A stretch of 64,000 bases of DNA, taken from the NCBI GenBank assembly GCA_022539475.1, contig VCMS01000234.1, positions 23,523 to 87,522 of the forward strand, read 5' to 3'. A program made the translations under genes and the position numbers. Every line of letters starts with the position of its first letter. Position 1 is the stretch's first letter. Origin of the DNA: Gracilaria domingensis (taxonomy: Eukaryota; Rhodophyta; Florideophyceae; Gracilariales; Gracilariaceae). The notes beneath the pieces are model-generated. The model made no database searches. It saw nothing but the letters and a program-made list of their open reading frames with translations, and had not been told where the DNA came from. Of the stretch, positions 1 through 11,517 are shown one piece after another.

Positions 1-1114
1 TCCTTAGACATAGAGAAAACCAAAATGTTGCACAGTACGTCATCCATTCGAAATTTATGGGGCTTAGAGATGTTAAAAATACATTTGTTTGGAAAAAGTT
101 ACGATTGTTTTATGACTTAAATTTGTCTTTTTCTCGTTCTTTTACCACCAAATTTGCAGACATATGTTTATTCAATATGATACTTGCACTTATGCCAAAA
201 ATTAACAGACATTTCTGTCAATGACAGAGAATATGGCTCCACAAAAATGTAACATGCCGTCAGCAATTAAGTCATCTAGATGGTATCTGGCGCGTTTTCT
301 GTGTCGAACAAGAACTAAGTTGTCATCCCCCCGTTGTCAAAACCACAACTGAGATCAATATGTGTTCACACTGGGGCTACATATTTATTAAAAAGCTTAT
401 AATCCAATGTCACTTAGACGTATACGTAACATGTCGCAAATATTTAAGACCTATTCTGTGTGGCGCGAAGTGACAAAAGTCCTTTTTCCGCACTTCCCGG
501 GCTACCTAAACTGGGTATGCAGCTGTCCATTTTATTATCATAATTGTTTCATGCCTTGTAAGCATCTGAAAGGAACATCTGGTCCTCCACCGTTCTGAAA
601 TATCATCCGATCCTGTTAACCTTCGTTTTGGGAGATCAAGGCCCAGTTGGGAAAGCGGCGAGCATGTTTTGTCTAGGATGAGATCTTCGAAGTTGAGCGC
701 ATTATTGGAAACTGTGGGAGAGATTCTATAGAGAGGGCTTTTAGTCTCTCTCATTCGAAAAGTGCACCTACATATTTTGCAGAGCTTGAGGAAGAAAATC
801 AAAGGCATAATCAATTTTAATCTCATGCTGAGCATGTCACTAAGGTGTGAAATGACCTGAAGTCTAGTATTGCGTATTTAAGCCGTCACGGTGCAGATAT
901 CCAACAAACGAGAGTAGTTGTCAACAAATTCGAGCCAATAGAGAACTACTGGGTGAATGTTATGATCAATGTGGACTTCATTTTTGTAGTGTAATGACGC
1001 GGATGGTGAGAAAACCAACAAAAAACAGAAATGCCAGGGGGTAACAGCCAAGAATATCAATGTGCAGTAATGCAGAAGAAAAGCAATCAAAGTAGTAATG
1101 TCAAAAGCGCACGC
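1..1114. other. Spacer, no gene seen
   Basis: Mixed-composition spacer. Short open frames occur on both strands, but none shows a recognisable motif, family resemblance or convincing start. I see nothing functional here. Confidence 0.5.
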
Positions 1115-1325
1115 CAACTTCAGACGAAGGCTCGATTAAAAAATGGCTAAACTCCGAGCCAGCACAAGACACGAACTCGAAACCAATCAGCTAAGGACTG
1201 TGCCAAACTTCAGACATAGAATCGAAATGAGACGGTTAAAACCCGCACCAAACTTCAGAGGCGAGTTCGAACCTAAACGGCTAACGCCCGTGTCAAACTT
1301 CAGACACGAGCTCGAAAATAATGAG
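1115..1325 (+). repeat. 45-bp minisatellite
   Basis: The motif CAAACTTCAGA recurs at 1204, 1249 and 1294, exactly 45 bp apart. A related copy starts near 1115 and a decayed one lies near 1160. The unit is 15 codons long, so a frame through it reads a repeated N-F-R-x-E/I-pattern, but the open frame (1143-1334) covers only the array and I do not think it is a gene. Confidence 0.8.
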
Positions 1326-1339
1326 AAGAACTAGTGGGA

Positions 1340-2340
1340 GCCAATCCCCAGACGTAGGCAAAAAAGAAAAAGAAAAGACAATAACAAAAGGAAGGCCGGA
1401 CTCACCAAGCGGCAAAGCGAAGCGGAGGGGGAGATTAAAGGAAGCCCACCATACTAAGAGGAAAGGTTAAGGGGAAGGTTGACTAGCAGGTGTTGCTGTT
1501 TGTGTGTGGGTGTGATTGGGTGTTGGGAGAGGACCGACCAAGGGTCAACTCGAATGATACCCTGCTTATATAGAGGTTTCCCACCCTCGACTCTAGCTTT
1601 TGTTTCAGGGTAGCAAATCGTAGAAACCATTTTTAAAATTTTCTAATTTCTATTCTATCGCGAGATTAATTTTAGACAATTTTTCGTCTCACTAGTGCCT
1701 TCTAGTTCTTTTTCAGCTGTCCGTATCCATTAATTGTCCTATCAGCACTTTTCCCAAAATTCTAGAAGGTCTTCTGACTTAAAGCATGTCATCAGGTATA
1801 TTCTAAAGACTTATGCAGCCCGCAAGTATACACTCAAGACTGACATAGACCTAAGACTGTTATCCAAAATTTCACGGTATTTTTGGAGATTCTCCGAGTT
1901 GCTTACCGTTCCTTTTGCAATTTTTGGCATCGCCCGCCACATCCAGAGGTTATTAGAGAACTCCACTATTTTCTCAATTAGTGCGCCGACCAGTTCCTGC
2001 AGTCACGCAAGCTGTACGAGGTACGTGAAATCATGTCGCTCTCAGTCATTTTGAGACTCTGAGGATATATTAGTAGTTAGCTTTGCCCTAGCCCTCCACT
2101 TCGAAGTCCATCGTTCTCATCAATGGCTTCCTCCGATGCTCCTACTAGCGTCGCGGCTCTCTCGCCAGAGACCTTGGGGAAGCTCGAAGGCGGCACAGAT
2201 GCTCACTCAATCGAGTTTGTAGCGGAGGTTCGAGTGGGGCCTGATCCTCCGCGCTGCCTCGTCGGTTCTGTCCGGCCCTGGTCTTCTATCGTTTCAACCT
2301 TCGACCTCTCTCTGGCATACGTGGCCGGTTGGTAGGACGC
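1340..2340 (+). other. Possible promoter or LTR relic
   Basis: A purine-rich stretch (about 1340-1480) is followed by a TATA-like TTATATAG at 1566-1573. An open frame of 70 codons starting with ATG lies at 2123-2335. The layout resembles the TATA region of the element X copies and of LTRs, but I found no second copy, terminal inverted repeat or target duplication in the window. It could equally be ordinary spacer. Confidence 0.25.
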
Positions 2341-3177
2341 ATCGAGGGCCGTTGACTAGATGATGAACGGCCACTGCCTCTCGGGGATCTTCTACGTGGT
2401 GATGGCGAAGGACCTTTCGACGCTTCCCCGCCGCCCTCGAGGCTCGTCTCCTGGAGTAAAATGATTTTCTCCTATTTTCTTTCTTTCTTGCTTCACGATC
2501 AACCTGAACTCGAGGAAGCATCTTAAGACGTTTAGTTCTAGTAATACCGATATGCTCCCATAGTTAGAGATAAAACAGTCATTGTCTCGTTACGATAAAA
2601 AGTCTTCTTATCGGAAGTGCTCCACTAATGTCAATCGATAAGGTATAAATGTTATCTCTCATCAAAATGCAGTATAACGTTTTCAATCTCCGATGGGGAC
2701 GGACGATCGAGATGATGTAGGTCATTCTAATTTGCAAGTCTTGGCATATGAAACCATTCACGCACTTTTCAGAAGCGTCAAAAGAGATAAACTGCCGTTC
2801 ATTGCGTCGTTTAGGCTGAAGTCGAATGCTAGATGCTGTATTTTGCCAAAAGAAACCAATTCTGGCTGACTTTAGTTCCATGCGCTTCCGTGATGATCCC
2901 ATACACTCCTTCGTTATGTTCGTTGGCGGTTTTTCAGCTCCTATCAGGCCATTTAGGGCGTGAACCAGTCTTCTACGTCATATTCGTGTTTCATATAATG
3001 CCATGATGTTCGTTTGTAATGTTTTGCTTTGTTGATTTGTTGGTGGCTATTTTTCTCTTGGCATCCTTGCTCCTTCTCATCTCCTTTTCTATTTAGATGG
3101 TATCTGTATCATCATTTCTCTTCATTGATTCATAGATACACAACTGTTGTTAGGATCTTTCTCACATACAATCTTAA
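2341..3177. other. Spacer, no gene seen
   Basis: No supported gene, repeat or RNA. Short frames on both strands look random. Confidence 0.4.
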
Positions 3178-3552
3178 ATTGTCAGCCAAAGATATTTTAG
3201 CACGCCAGATGAAGGTACGAATGGTTCGGATGTTGCAAAGGCGAGGTTGACTTGCGTATTTGAATCTGAAGCCAAAGAAGTTACGACTGATATCATCAAA
3301 GAAAAGAAACTTGCGGCACTAGCGAACGAAAACAAACAGTCGGCTAAGAAGCGTGTCGATGCCCAGCTGCCAGAGATTGAAAACACTTTACATGAGTCTC
3401 TGTTTAAACTAGGGCTCAGTCTGTCCGAGTTGAAGGAAAAACTTGGTGAACTACCAGAATATGTCGTCTGTGGCATCAATGTTGGGTCAGAGATCTTCCT
3501 GATGGTGCTTCAGTCTCCTTATCGAGCGCCAGCCCTCCATCGTGTTCACTAG
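3178..3552 (+). CDS. Hypothetical protein fragment
   Basis: I do not recognise this family. The frame opens after a TAA at 3175-3177 and runs 124 codons to the stop at 3552 without an ATG near its beginning, so it would be an internal or terminal exon or a truncated gene. The middle part (about residues 25-100) is rich in Lys, Glu and Leu with the spacing of amphipathic helices, and looks more protein-like than neighbouring frames. The last 20 residues look less coding-like, so the true end may come earlier at a splice site. There is no neighbour on the same strand to suggest a role. The coding call itself is tentative. Confidence 0.3.
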   Translation: MVSQRYFSTPDEGTNGSDVAKARLTCVFESEAKEVTTDIIKEKKLAALANENKQSAKKRVDAQLPEIENTLHESLFKLGLSLSELKEKLGELPEYVVCGINVGSEIFLMVLQSPYRAPALHRVH

Positions 3553-4942
3553 ACAGTTCAGACCATCTTCTCTAGCCAATTCACAATCTTTCTTCCTGTC
3601 TTCAGTTCCTCTGCTTCTGTTCAGCTCTAAATGTCTCTTACACTAACTGCAACATATTGTAGCGAAATTGTAACGGCTCCAACACCATATTAGTAGCGCT
3701 CCCATCATCACTAAAGCAGTGCTCACATCCCACGACAGTCATCCAGTAGCCACAGTCCTACTATCACAACAGTTACACTCTGAGAACGACAGTAGCAACA
3801 GGGCGAGTTAAAAAGTGATCGACAGCAACCAGCTCAAGTAGTAGATTACGTCAAGCACTAGCCACCAACATTAGCGCCAGCAGGGAAAGACACACGGCAC
3901 TTTTGCCGTAGTATATAGTGATTGATATCAGAGGGAACAAATATCACCTTCTTTCAGTATCTTGTAGCAAAAAGAGTTGGGAGCATCTTTCTACAGAACG
4001 CCAAGCAAAAACGAACCCGCAAACCGAGAGCGATCGACGGCAAAAGCGTCGCGGAAATCCTCTGTAGAGAACCATAGGAAGAGCGCGACGCCGCGGCACA
4101 TGCTTCAAAGAGGTTCCAAGTGCCAGGAGAGAAAGGTGGTTTTTCATTGTGCGAGATATGCGAGATTAAAAGAATATTTGCAGGAAATCTCCAGCTAGTG
4201 TTCGGTTACTCTCGAATTCGACCGTCAGAAAACTATTAACAAATGAAAAAGCAAAAAATATTTACACATTGCCCTAAAGTGAAAAGACATATTTCTTTAT
4301 TACCAAGTCGAATGTAAGTGTTCAAGATTTTTACAGATATGTTAGCAAGGTATGCAAAGAATTTGGAATCTGTTAATTTTATTTTTTTCTTTTCTTGACT
4401 ATCATAAAATGGTTTAGAGTTAAGAAAAATTCAGATTTTTTAATATTGAGCAAACGGACAAGATTTATGCAACATGAAGCTTGAAAGAGAACTATTTAGC
4501 TTTTCACCTTTCTAACTTTCTATATGATACTATTGATTTAAACTCTTTAGAAGCTGAACTTTGCTTACTTTGCAAGTTTGTGAAGGAGGTTTGCAATTTT
4601 TTCTGCAAAGTTTGCTTTGCATACATCTGATAAATGCCTTTTCTAAGAGCCAGAACGTCAATGCGAGTTCGTTATATAAATAAAACCGCCGTCCATATTA
4701 TGCATGTATAGTATTTGGTAATTAAAGTTTGACACAAATAATATTTGAGGATTTTGTCTTACGAGCTATTTCCCACTCTCTCCTGTAAGCAAAATTGATA
4801 TTCAAGCTCATAGTATTTGGGTTGCCAACGGTGTCTAACATTTTTGTGGTGCATTTAAACTTTTTAGGGGACAACTTTTACTTCACTAGTGGTCGTGCTC
4901 TAAGCATCCGGACAATCAGGGATTCTGGACAAAGTTTTAACC
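3553..4942. other. AT-rich spacer
   Basis: No gene recognised. The stretch 4300-4700 is AT-rich with repeated TTTGCA words. Confidence 0.4.
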
Positions 4943-4977
4943 TTTTATTAAGTGCATTATTAATGCACTTAGTAAAA
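4943..4977. repeat. Near-perfect 16-bp hairpin
   Basis: Arms of 16 bp (4943-4958 and 4962-4977) around a 3-base loop, with a single mismatch. They begin TTTTATTAAGTGC and close GCACTTAGTAAAA. A second smaller hairpin, AGAGC-TTT-GCTCT, lies at 5029-5041. They could be remnants of a foldback transposon or transcription end signals. Confidence 0.7.
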
Positions 4978-6446
4978 AGTCAAAATTTTGGTTACTCCAT
5001 TTAGTTTTTTCGTTATGGCAAAGTTCTTAGAGCTTTGCTCTTACACACTGGAAAAATAGCAATTTGATCAGTTTTTAAAGTCACTTACAGTGAAATCTCT
5101 CAAAAGATGAACCTAAACTAAGATTTTGGTGATCTCCAACATTTTTGGAGCAACCGCAAAACCTTCGCGCTTATATATAGACAGCAACCATTCTTTACAA
5201 TAGCATACTGAAATTGATATATTATTTTCTAAAGACTTGGGCCGTGTCACACGGCGCAATTTCGTTTGATTTTGGACACCGACCCTAATTTGGATCATAG
5301 GTCTCCAGCAAATTGAAATGGAGTAAGAATATGCATCGTATGCAGTACATCTGTAGATAAAGTACAAATTGGTAGGTTTCAAGAACGAAAGTAGCTCCTC
5401 GCAGTTTTCCACCGATTTGAGTTCAGCACATTGGTGGAGAGCTGACGATCGTGAGATTCTATTGGTAAGATTTGATGATGAAATGGATGTCAAGCAACAG
5501 TAGCATAACTGTGGACGCCATTTTCGTAAGCAGACAGAACGGCGCGGGTGGTGACAAACTCAAGGAGAGCAACACAAGAGATGCCCGAGAGTACCACCCT
5601 AAACGGCGAAAGATAATATGGTAGCTCAGCGATGAACGCAATAGCCTAACAACAGAACTGGAGCAACACGGCCTGTCTCAATGTCCACGTCAAAACCAAC
5701 AATTGACGAGAGAGAGACTCAGGCCGAGTAGCTATTAGATGCAACGCAAGACCCAAGTTCGTGGGTAGAACAAGGGCGTCGGTACGATTAAAACCGTCGA
5801 AGTGTGCACACGAGCCCAACGAAGGACAACACACTACAACTTCAGGAGAGAGGGGGGGGCAGGAGACCGGACCGCCCGTAGAGAGAAAGAAAAAGTGGGG
5901 AAGAAGGTTGGTGGCAGAGAAGCGCAGACCGTGCTAGAGGGAAGTGGGGATGCCAAAGGAGAAGGTCGACGACGGAGAAGGGATGAGAAGGGATTGGGAG
6001 TTCGGCGTGAAGGGGGGAGTGGTCTGCCCGAGTCAAGTTGGCTTCCAAGCCTCGAACTCGGGGGTTTATATCCACAAATCTTGTGTTTCGTGTAGCCTAA
6101 GTTGTGACTTGCTCACCGTCTAGTCATAAGTACCCTAGTGCTGCTCACCATCCGTAGGATGTAGCGATGTTGACTTGCAACTCTCCATCATGTAAGTCGA
6201 TGTTTGGCTGTTGTTGACCTGGTGCGTCAGTTTCGCGGCGGGTGTCTCCGGCATAGTCGCATTGTGAGGTTAATACGTTCGTTCGTTCTACTAGATTCCA
6301 TCTCGAAGCCGCGTCCGAAGCTCCTTTCTTCTTCTCTTGTTCTGCAGCGGTGTATATCCTTGGTGGCTACTGTCAACTCTGAAGGTCCAGTTTTCTTTGC
6401 GGTGACTCACGTTGTTCATCAAGATTTACGGACTCCGATCGAAGCC

Positions 6447-6845
6447 ATGTCGTTGGTCAGGCCGAACGTTGATGCATCCGTTGCTGAAGCTGTCACTGCC
6501 GACGCCGAATATCTTTGCCTGGATGGTAGCTCACCGATTAGTGATGGAGCTTCAGAGGTCATGGCTCACTTCTCCTCTTCATCCGGGGCGGTTCCAGACA
6601 TCACTTGGTCGCCAATGTTAATGAGTAAGTTTGAAGCAATACTGAGTGACGTTGCGAGAGGGATCGTCTCTTTTGATTCCGTTCATAATGTGCTGGGCAT
6701 CCTGGTCAGCCGTCTGCCAACGGTCTATCTTCATTGCGTATTGCAGTTGTTGCGAGTGTCGTTGAGTGTGTCAGTCGTAATCCAGGCCCCCGAAGGTGAC
6801 ATCATGCGCTTGGTGAGGCTCCTTAAGTCCCGCGTCATTGAGTAG
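6447..6845 (+). CDS. Element X ORF1, copy 1
   Basis: Unknown function. From the ATG at 6447 the product is 132 residues, exactly the length of the homologous ORF at 29216-29614 in copy 2. The two proteins align end to end, with many conservative changes and no gap. Shared features are an acidic Ser-rich centre, a PDITWSP segment and a C-terminal stretch reading EGDIMRLVRLLKSR. The frame is also open and conserved upstream, from about 6204, so the true start may be earlier, or an upstream exon may exist. The stop lies 5 bp before the solo LTR. No known domain recognised. Confidence 0.45.
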   Translation: MSLVRPNVDASVAEAVTADAEYLCLDGSSPISDGASEVMAHFSSSSGAVPDITWSPMLMSKFEAILSDVARGIVSFDSVHNVLGILVSRLPTVYLHCVLQLLRVSLSVSVVIQAPEGDIMRLVRLLKSRVIE

Positions 6846-6850
6846 ATTGA

Positions 6851-7864
6851 TGTAGAGCAAAACCCTGCGATATACGGAAAAGGGGAATCTCTTCTAGGAT
6901 GTCCGAGTCCTACTCCTTATGAGGAATAGACTCAGCGATAGAACCCTCTGTCCATACTCGAGTCGAGTGACAAGCCGGTTGTAAGACCACAGACGGTGAT
7001 TGGCTATACCTACAGAGGCGGAATGCAAAGAACGGTGCAAATCCAGAAATGTAGTGTGATCCGAACCTAAACAAGAGGAGAAAAAGGGGACCGTATGAAG
7101 GGGGAAAGCTCACGGTAGAAACCACCAGAGCGGAGCTACGGACCGTGCCAACCGGCGGGCACAGGTCGGACAGCGGAGCGAGACACTCGAAGGCGCCAAA
7201 AATAAACCCAATACTGGGGCGGAAGCGATACCTGAAACAGGTGAACAAGTGTACACAACGAGACTTAATAGAGTGACAACAACGAGAACAAAACAAGAAA
7301 CAACAAGGAACAACAAGAAACAACCGACACCGCGGTAAAGACAATCAAATATCCAAAGATGGCAAAACAAGTGCTTCCTAAGTGACCCTGAGGGGTAGTA
7401 GTGCCCATACCATTCGTGGTTACTCTCCTGATGCAGTCGTAAACGTACGTAAGCGGCAAGCTACTATAGCCCGATTCCGAACTGGATTAGACTTGAGTGT
7501 CAACTCAGTTATCCATTTACTTGCAGCCTCAAGGGTGAGATCACCCGAGCATATATACTACTACTATGTATACAGTGCACACCTCCCGAGGGTTCTACAC
7601 GTGGACAACCCACTGTCAGGGGGCGGGGTACTTCCCAGCGGGCTTGGCACAAATATCTGTAGGCCAATCTTCACACGTGGCCAACTATTCCACTTACTAT
7701 ACACTTCCTACCGAGGATTCACCTATCAAAGCTCCGTTAAAACCCACCAAAAACTGCCCAAAATTAAAGGGAGTTTTTATAACTTCCCCATGTCACCGGC
7801 CATCGGTATCATCTCATTATGAGCGGCATGATGGCTCCGATAGCGGAAAAGCCATTGCTCTACA
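6851..7864 (-). mobile_element. Solo LTR in element X
   Basis: A 1014-bp insertion that begins TGTAGAGCAA and ends TTGCTCTACA, a perfect 10-bp terminal inverted repeat with TG...CA ends. It is flanked by the 5-bp target duplication ATTGA (6846-6850 and 7865-7869). Copy 2 of element X is uninterrupted at the same place. Internal blocks resemble the LTR of E2 (for example GGCTATACCTACAGAG), in the same orientation as the minus-strand E2. It is therefore a diverged solo LTR of an E2-related family, left by LTR-LTR recombination. Confidence 0.85.
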
Positions 7865-8107
7865 ATTGAATAGTCAGTCCGCGCACTCGTTCATCCCTCA
7901 TCGGGGTGGTGCGGTAGACGAAGGTTTCAGGCATAGATGCGTTAAGGTGGCCTTCATTTCTGACGAGTTTCTCCTGAGACAGCATGCTAGCAGGGTATTG
8001 GGTTCATCGTTTATAATGCTTACTTCAGGGCTCCTCTCTGGCTTTGGTATATGAGTGACTTATTGTCTAGACCAGTTTGGACACCGCATCGGTCGCTCCA
8101 ACTCCCC

Positions 8108-8553
8108 ATGAGTGACAAGAAGCTGAGCGTAAGCGAACAAATGGCAGCGATGACAGACAACTCTAGTTCTGCTGCTTCCAGCTCTGAGCCATCAACACCC
8201 TCAGCGGCAGGTGTTCTGGATTTGGAGGCAGTCGAGACTTGCAAGGAAGGCGACACCCCGAATCGAGATGAGGATGACCATGTGTCTAGGACGAACTCTA
8301 ACAGTGGCTTAAATGTCGTCAAAGTGGACCTTTTGATTGACATGATGATACGTGTCACGATGTTTCTTACCTGTTAAGCGAGAGGTAACGTCGAAGCGTT
8401 AGCGGAGTTTCGCGAGTGCTTGCGCGAGGTCCCGTACCACTATTTTCGTGGATTGTATGATGGGATCTCGTTCGTCTTTGCCGCTCGTTATCACGGAGAT
8501 CTGAATCCTGTCCGTCTGCTCCTGAACGACCTTCATGTGCTGCTTCAGAAACG
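8108..8553 (+). pseudogene. Element X ORF2, copy 1 (frameshifted)
   Basis: Homologous to ORF2 of copy 2 (29858-31158). It starts with the same ATG and the residues MSDKKL, then a Ser/Pro/Glu-rich region, then a helical C-terminal half. Near 8370 the frame breaks: the matching C-terminal part continues in another frame, from about 8420. This copy is therefore inactive or mis-sequenced. Beyond about 8553 the copies lose their common stop codon. No known domain. Confidence 0.5.
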
Positions 8554-8789
8554 AGAGGCACAATCCGATGTAAGTAATGGGTTCAAATCTAGCATATCTA
8601 TAAAGTGGATGTGCCTCGCAGTGTCCTTCTCTAGCCCAGCGGCGCGTCGAGGGCATCCCCACTATCTTTTCGGTGCGAGCGTGCCGCCGCGCGCAGCATG
8701 CGAGTGCCCCTCTTGTTGCGTGCCAGGCGAGCTGTAGCGCGTGGTGCTTGCACCTTGATCTCCTTCTGGGATAGGCACGGTGGCATCTT

Positions 8790-9010
8790 CTTTTGTGCCG
8801 CCGTTGCGCCGCTACGACGCGATGGCTGCTTCCTCTTCTGCAGCACCGTCGCCCCACTACGGCGTGACGGCGGTATCCTCCTTTTCACGGCCGTCGCGCT
8901 ACTGCGGGGCGACGGCGTCATCCTCTGCAGCGCTGCCGTCGCAGCTCGGCGGCGCGACGGCAAGGCCTTCTTCTGGCGAGGCCGTCGCGCCTCACTGACT
9001 CGACGGAACG
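8790..9010 (+). repeat. GC-rich tandem repeat, about 45 bp
   Basis: Four to five degenerate units of about 45 bp. Each has a core like CCGTCGCGC...GGCGACGGC and a C/T-rich spacer (TCCTCTTC). Being 15 codons long, the units keep several frames open. Similar GC-rich blocks lie at 9410-9560 and 31340-31850. Confidence 0.6.
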
Positions 9011-9059
9011 GCGACCGGCATTGTCTTCTCTGGCACTATGGAATGCAAATGAACGATTT

Positions 9060-9409
9060 AATATTGGTTGCATTTGACGTGATGCATAACAAGAATGCAA
9101 GGCTAAGTGCATGTAATGTGATGCATAACACTGGTTGCAATGTGCATTTGGACTTGGTTATCAACGTGTGATTATTCCAGAGAGGACGGTGCACTAAACA
9201 CGTACTAGCTAGAGTAGAGTTATATTACGTATCATGAATGCACTCTAAGGATTTAGGAGAGAGCTACCTGCCTGGAGGCCTATATAAGAGGCTATAATTG
9301 CTGAATGCGCTTGGATTGACGGCCAAGCACAAGCATCCATAGACCAGCATGACAAAATCAACCTCAGTAAAGTGTGCTTAAATTCGCAAGTGTCTTAACC
9401 TTCTCTTAA
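9060..9409. other. Spacer with short direct repeats
   Basis: GTGATGCATAACA occurs twice (near 9079 and 9118) among other TGCAT words, and a TATAAGAG-like sequence lies near 9285. No gene seen. Confidence 0.4.
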
Positions 9410-9560
9410 GCACGCGGCCGTCGCGCCTTGGCGCCGCGACGGCGCGCGAGGCGGCACCGTTCTTTTCTGGCGCGCACACGCGTAGGGCGGCATCACGGCG
9501 GCGCGCCATCCCCACTGTTCTTCTCTGGAGCGCGGCCGGGCGGCGCGGTGCGCGCGTTGA
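9410..9560. repeat. GC-rich repeat block
   Basis: A short block of the same GC-rich, CpG-dense sequence type as 8790-9010, with cores such as GCGGCCGTCGCGCC. Several frames stay open by composition only. Confidence 0.45.
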
Positions 9561-10889
9561 CGGTTGGCAGGAAGAGGTGACAGGAAAGTGCACCTGTCAC
9601 GTTGCACTTTTCTCATCTCCCCGCCGAGATTAAAAAAAATCTTGGGTGGAGGCTGTGTCTTAGAGAGTGCCAGAAAACAACCCTTAGAAGCGCCTACACA
9701 ATAACCCAAACAAAAACCACCAGTCTCGATGTATAGAAAAATGAAATTTCTTTTGGCTGTGAAATATACGACAGCAAATTACCGTCGCGCTGAGCCGGTC
9801 AATGACCAAGACCTTCCGACGTAAAAGTCATATTTTTGGAATTTGTTGAGCCTTCTTGTTCATTTTACCACGCTTGTAAAGCCCTTTCTTTTTGCGAATA
9901 AAAGGGTTTCACCGTTTTTGAAACTTTTATGACTGATTTGGGGTGTAACTGTAGTTCGCGAAAAAGGCGATAGGCTTTTTTCGTTTTTAAGACCTACCCA
10001 AATAAAAACCAAATTTAGTCAATGGTCGTAATCCGTCTCTACATTTTTAAGCTTAGAGTACTACCAAAAAAGCTGATCCAAGAGAAAAGCCCAAAACCAC
10101 ATTACAAATTTGCTAATTTTGTACAGCTTCCTTCAACGTTCATAAAAATCTATTTTTTTTTCATCGCGTTCCCAAGAAAGTAGTGTTGCAGTTTAATTTT
10201 GAAGCTAGGTGTAAGAAGTTTGGTCAGTTAGTTTGTACATAAAAGCGTCCAAGGTCTTCTTTTACTTAAGATTGGAAAACCCTTTGGTAATCTTCTTCGT
10301 AATATGCAGAACACGAAAATACATGAAAAATATTTGCAGTTATAACTTCCATATAAAGAGTACAGACTTTTGTAAGCCGCAGTAGAGCTGCTCATTTAAT
10401 ATTAGTAACGTATAAAGCATTTGTCAATAAGGAAATGACTTGTTATGGAACACGATATACTGCACAACAAAACTGTTTACCTTTTAAAACACGAGGGCCG
10501 TATAAAGCTGGGAGATCCGGGAAGAACATGCATGAGACCGTACTGATGGTATTAACTGCATGGACATTTGAAGTTTGATGAAGTGAAGAGAAACATATAT
10601 TGTCAAATTATATTTGTTTTGAGGTAGACGATTTATCACGTTTCAGAAAGAAAATTCATCTTGTAATGTTTTTCGGATTTCCATTCTAGCAAGCAGACCT
10701 CTTAAATTTCTGGACCTTGCAGGAAACTACGTTCGTTTTCATAAAACGGCCATGTCGGCAATAGAAATAATAAATTCAATGTTTGTAAGTTTGTAAGTTT
10801 TGATAGAGTGATGTGACACAGGTGCGTACACGTGGCAATACCCATGCAAATTACAAACATCGTGTTCTATTTCACAAAACATCTTGCAA
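9561..10889. other. AT-rich spacer
   Basis: No supported gene or RNA; poly-A and poly-T runs are frequent. Confidence 0.45.
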
Positions 10890-11300
10890 ACGTTCGCGAA
10901 TATTGGCAAACATTTCAAATATTCCCGAACATCCGGAAATGCGAATATTCGGAAACGAACAAAAAGAATGTACCGAATATTGACGTATACGTTTGTTCAC
11001 ATCGTACGATCTCACGTTCGGTAAATATCCTCGTTAATGCCGTCTAGATCCTATAGAGAACGCAGACGTACGTCAATTAGTTTTGCTATATTCGCGCGCT
11101 AAAGAGCCAAATTTTCGCGAATATAGGGGAAATTAAGAAATGTAGAGAGCGAATACTCCGGCTACAGAGAAGTTTGACGTAATTTAAGCTAGTAGTACAA
11201 AAAACAATAGTTTGGCTTCCACATAACACATTTCGTTAGTTGGTGGAAGGACTAGTGTCCTCATAAAGAACATTAAGAACTCGAATATTCGCGAACATTT
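10890..11300. repeat. Cluster of CGAATATTCG-like palindromes
   Basis: At least six occurrences of GCGAATATT, CGAATATTCG or TTCGCGAATAT in about 400 bp, for example near 10896, 10941, 10972, 11087, 11114 and 11281. The words are self-complementary and mixed with AAACATT/GAACATT. Function is unknown. Confidence 0.5.
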
Positions 11301-11517
11301 TAATGTTCGCTTGAAGGAGGCAGTAAGTTTGACCTCGCGTTTGCCGCACATTGACATATATCAAAATAATTTACAAATTTAGGAAAATTTGTCACGTATG
11401 ACAATGTACAAGTTGTCAAATGTTCGCTTCTGACAGTTCGTAGTACACGAATTCTGGTTACTGGAATTGTTTTTCTTATTTAATTATAACGAAGAGAATA
11501 TATATTTAAGTACACGC

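Larger units (their letters stand above)
5510..8700 (+). mobile_element. Element X, copy 1
   Basis: An unrecognised dispersed repeat, homologous over about 2.2 kb to the copy at 28284-31300. Both copies begin at the same sequence, TGTGGACGCC, and their flanks are unrelated, so this is a true left end. The right end is vague: similarity fades around 8650-8750 into GC-rich tandem repeats. In order it holds a roughly 600-bp non-coding leader, ORF1, and ORF2. A solo LTR (6851-7864) is inserted between the ORFs. There is no reverse transcriptase, transposase or other known mobility domain, so it may be a non-autonomous element or a relic of a larger one. Confidence 0.65.

Noticed and set aside
1115-1325. 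CRISPR-like array
   Set aside because: The repeats are contiguous degenerate units without unique spacers, in a eukaryotic context.
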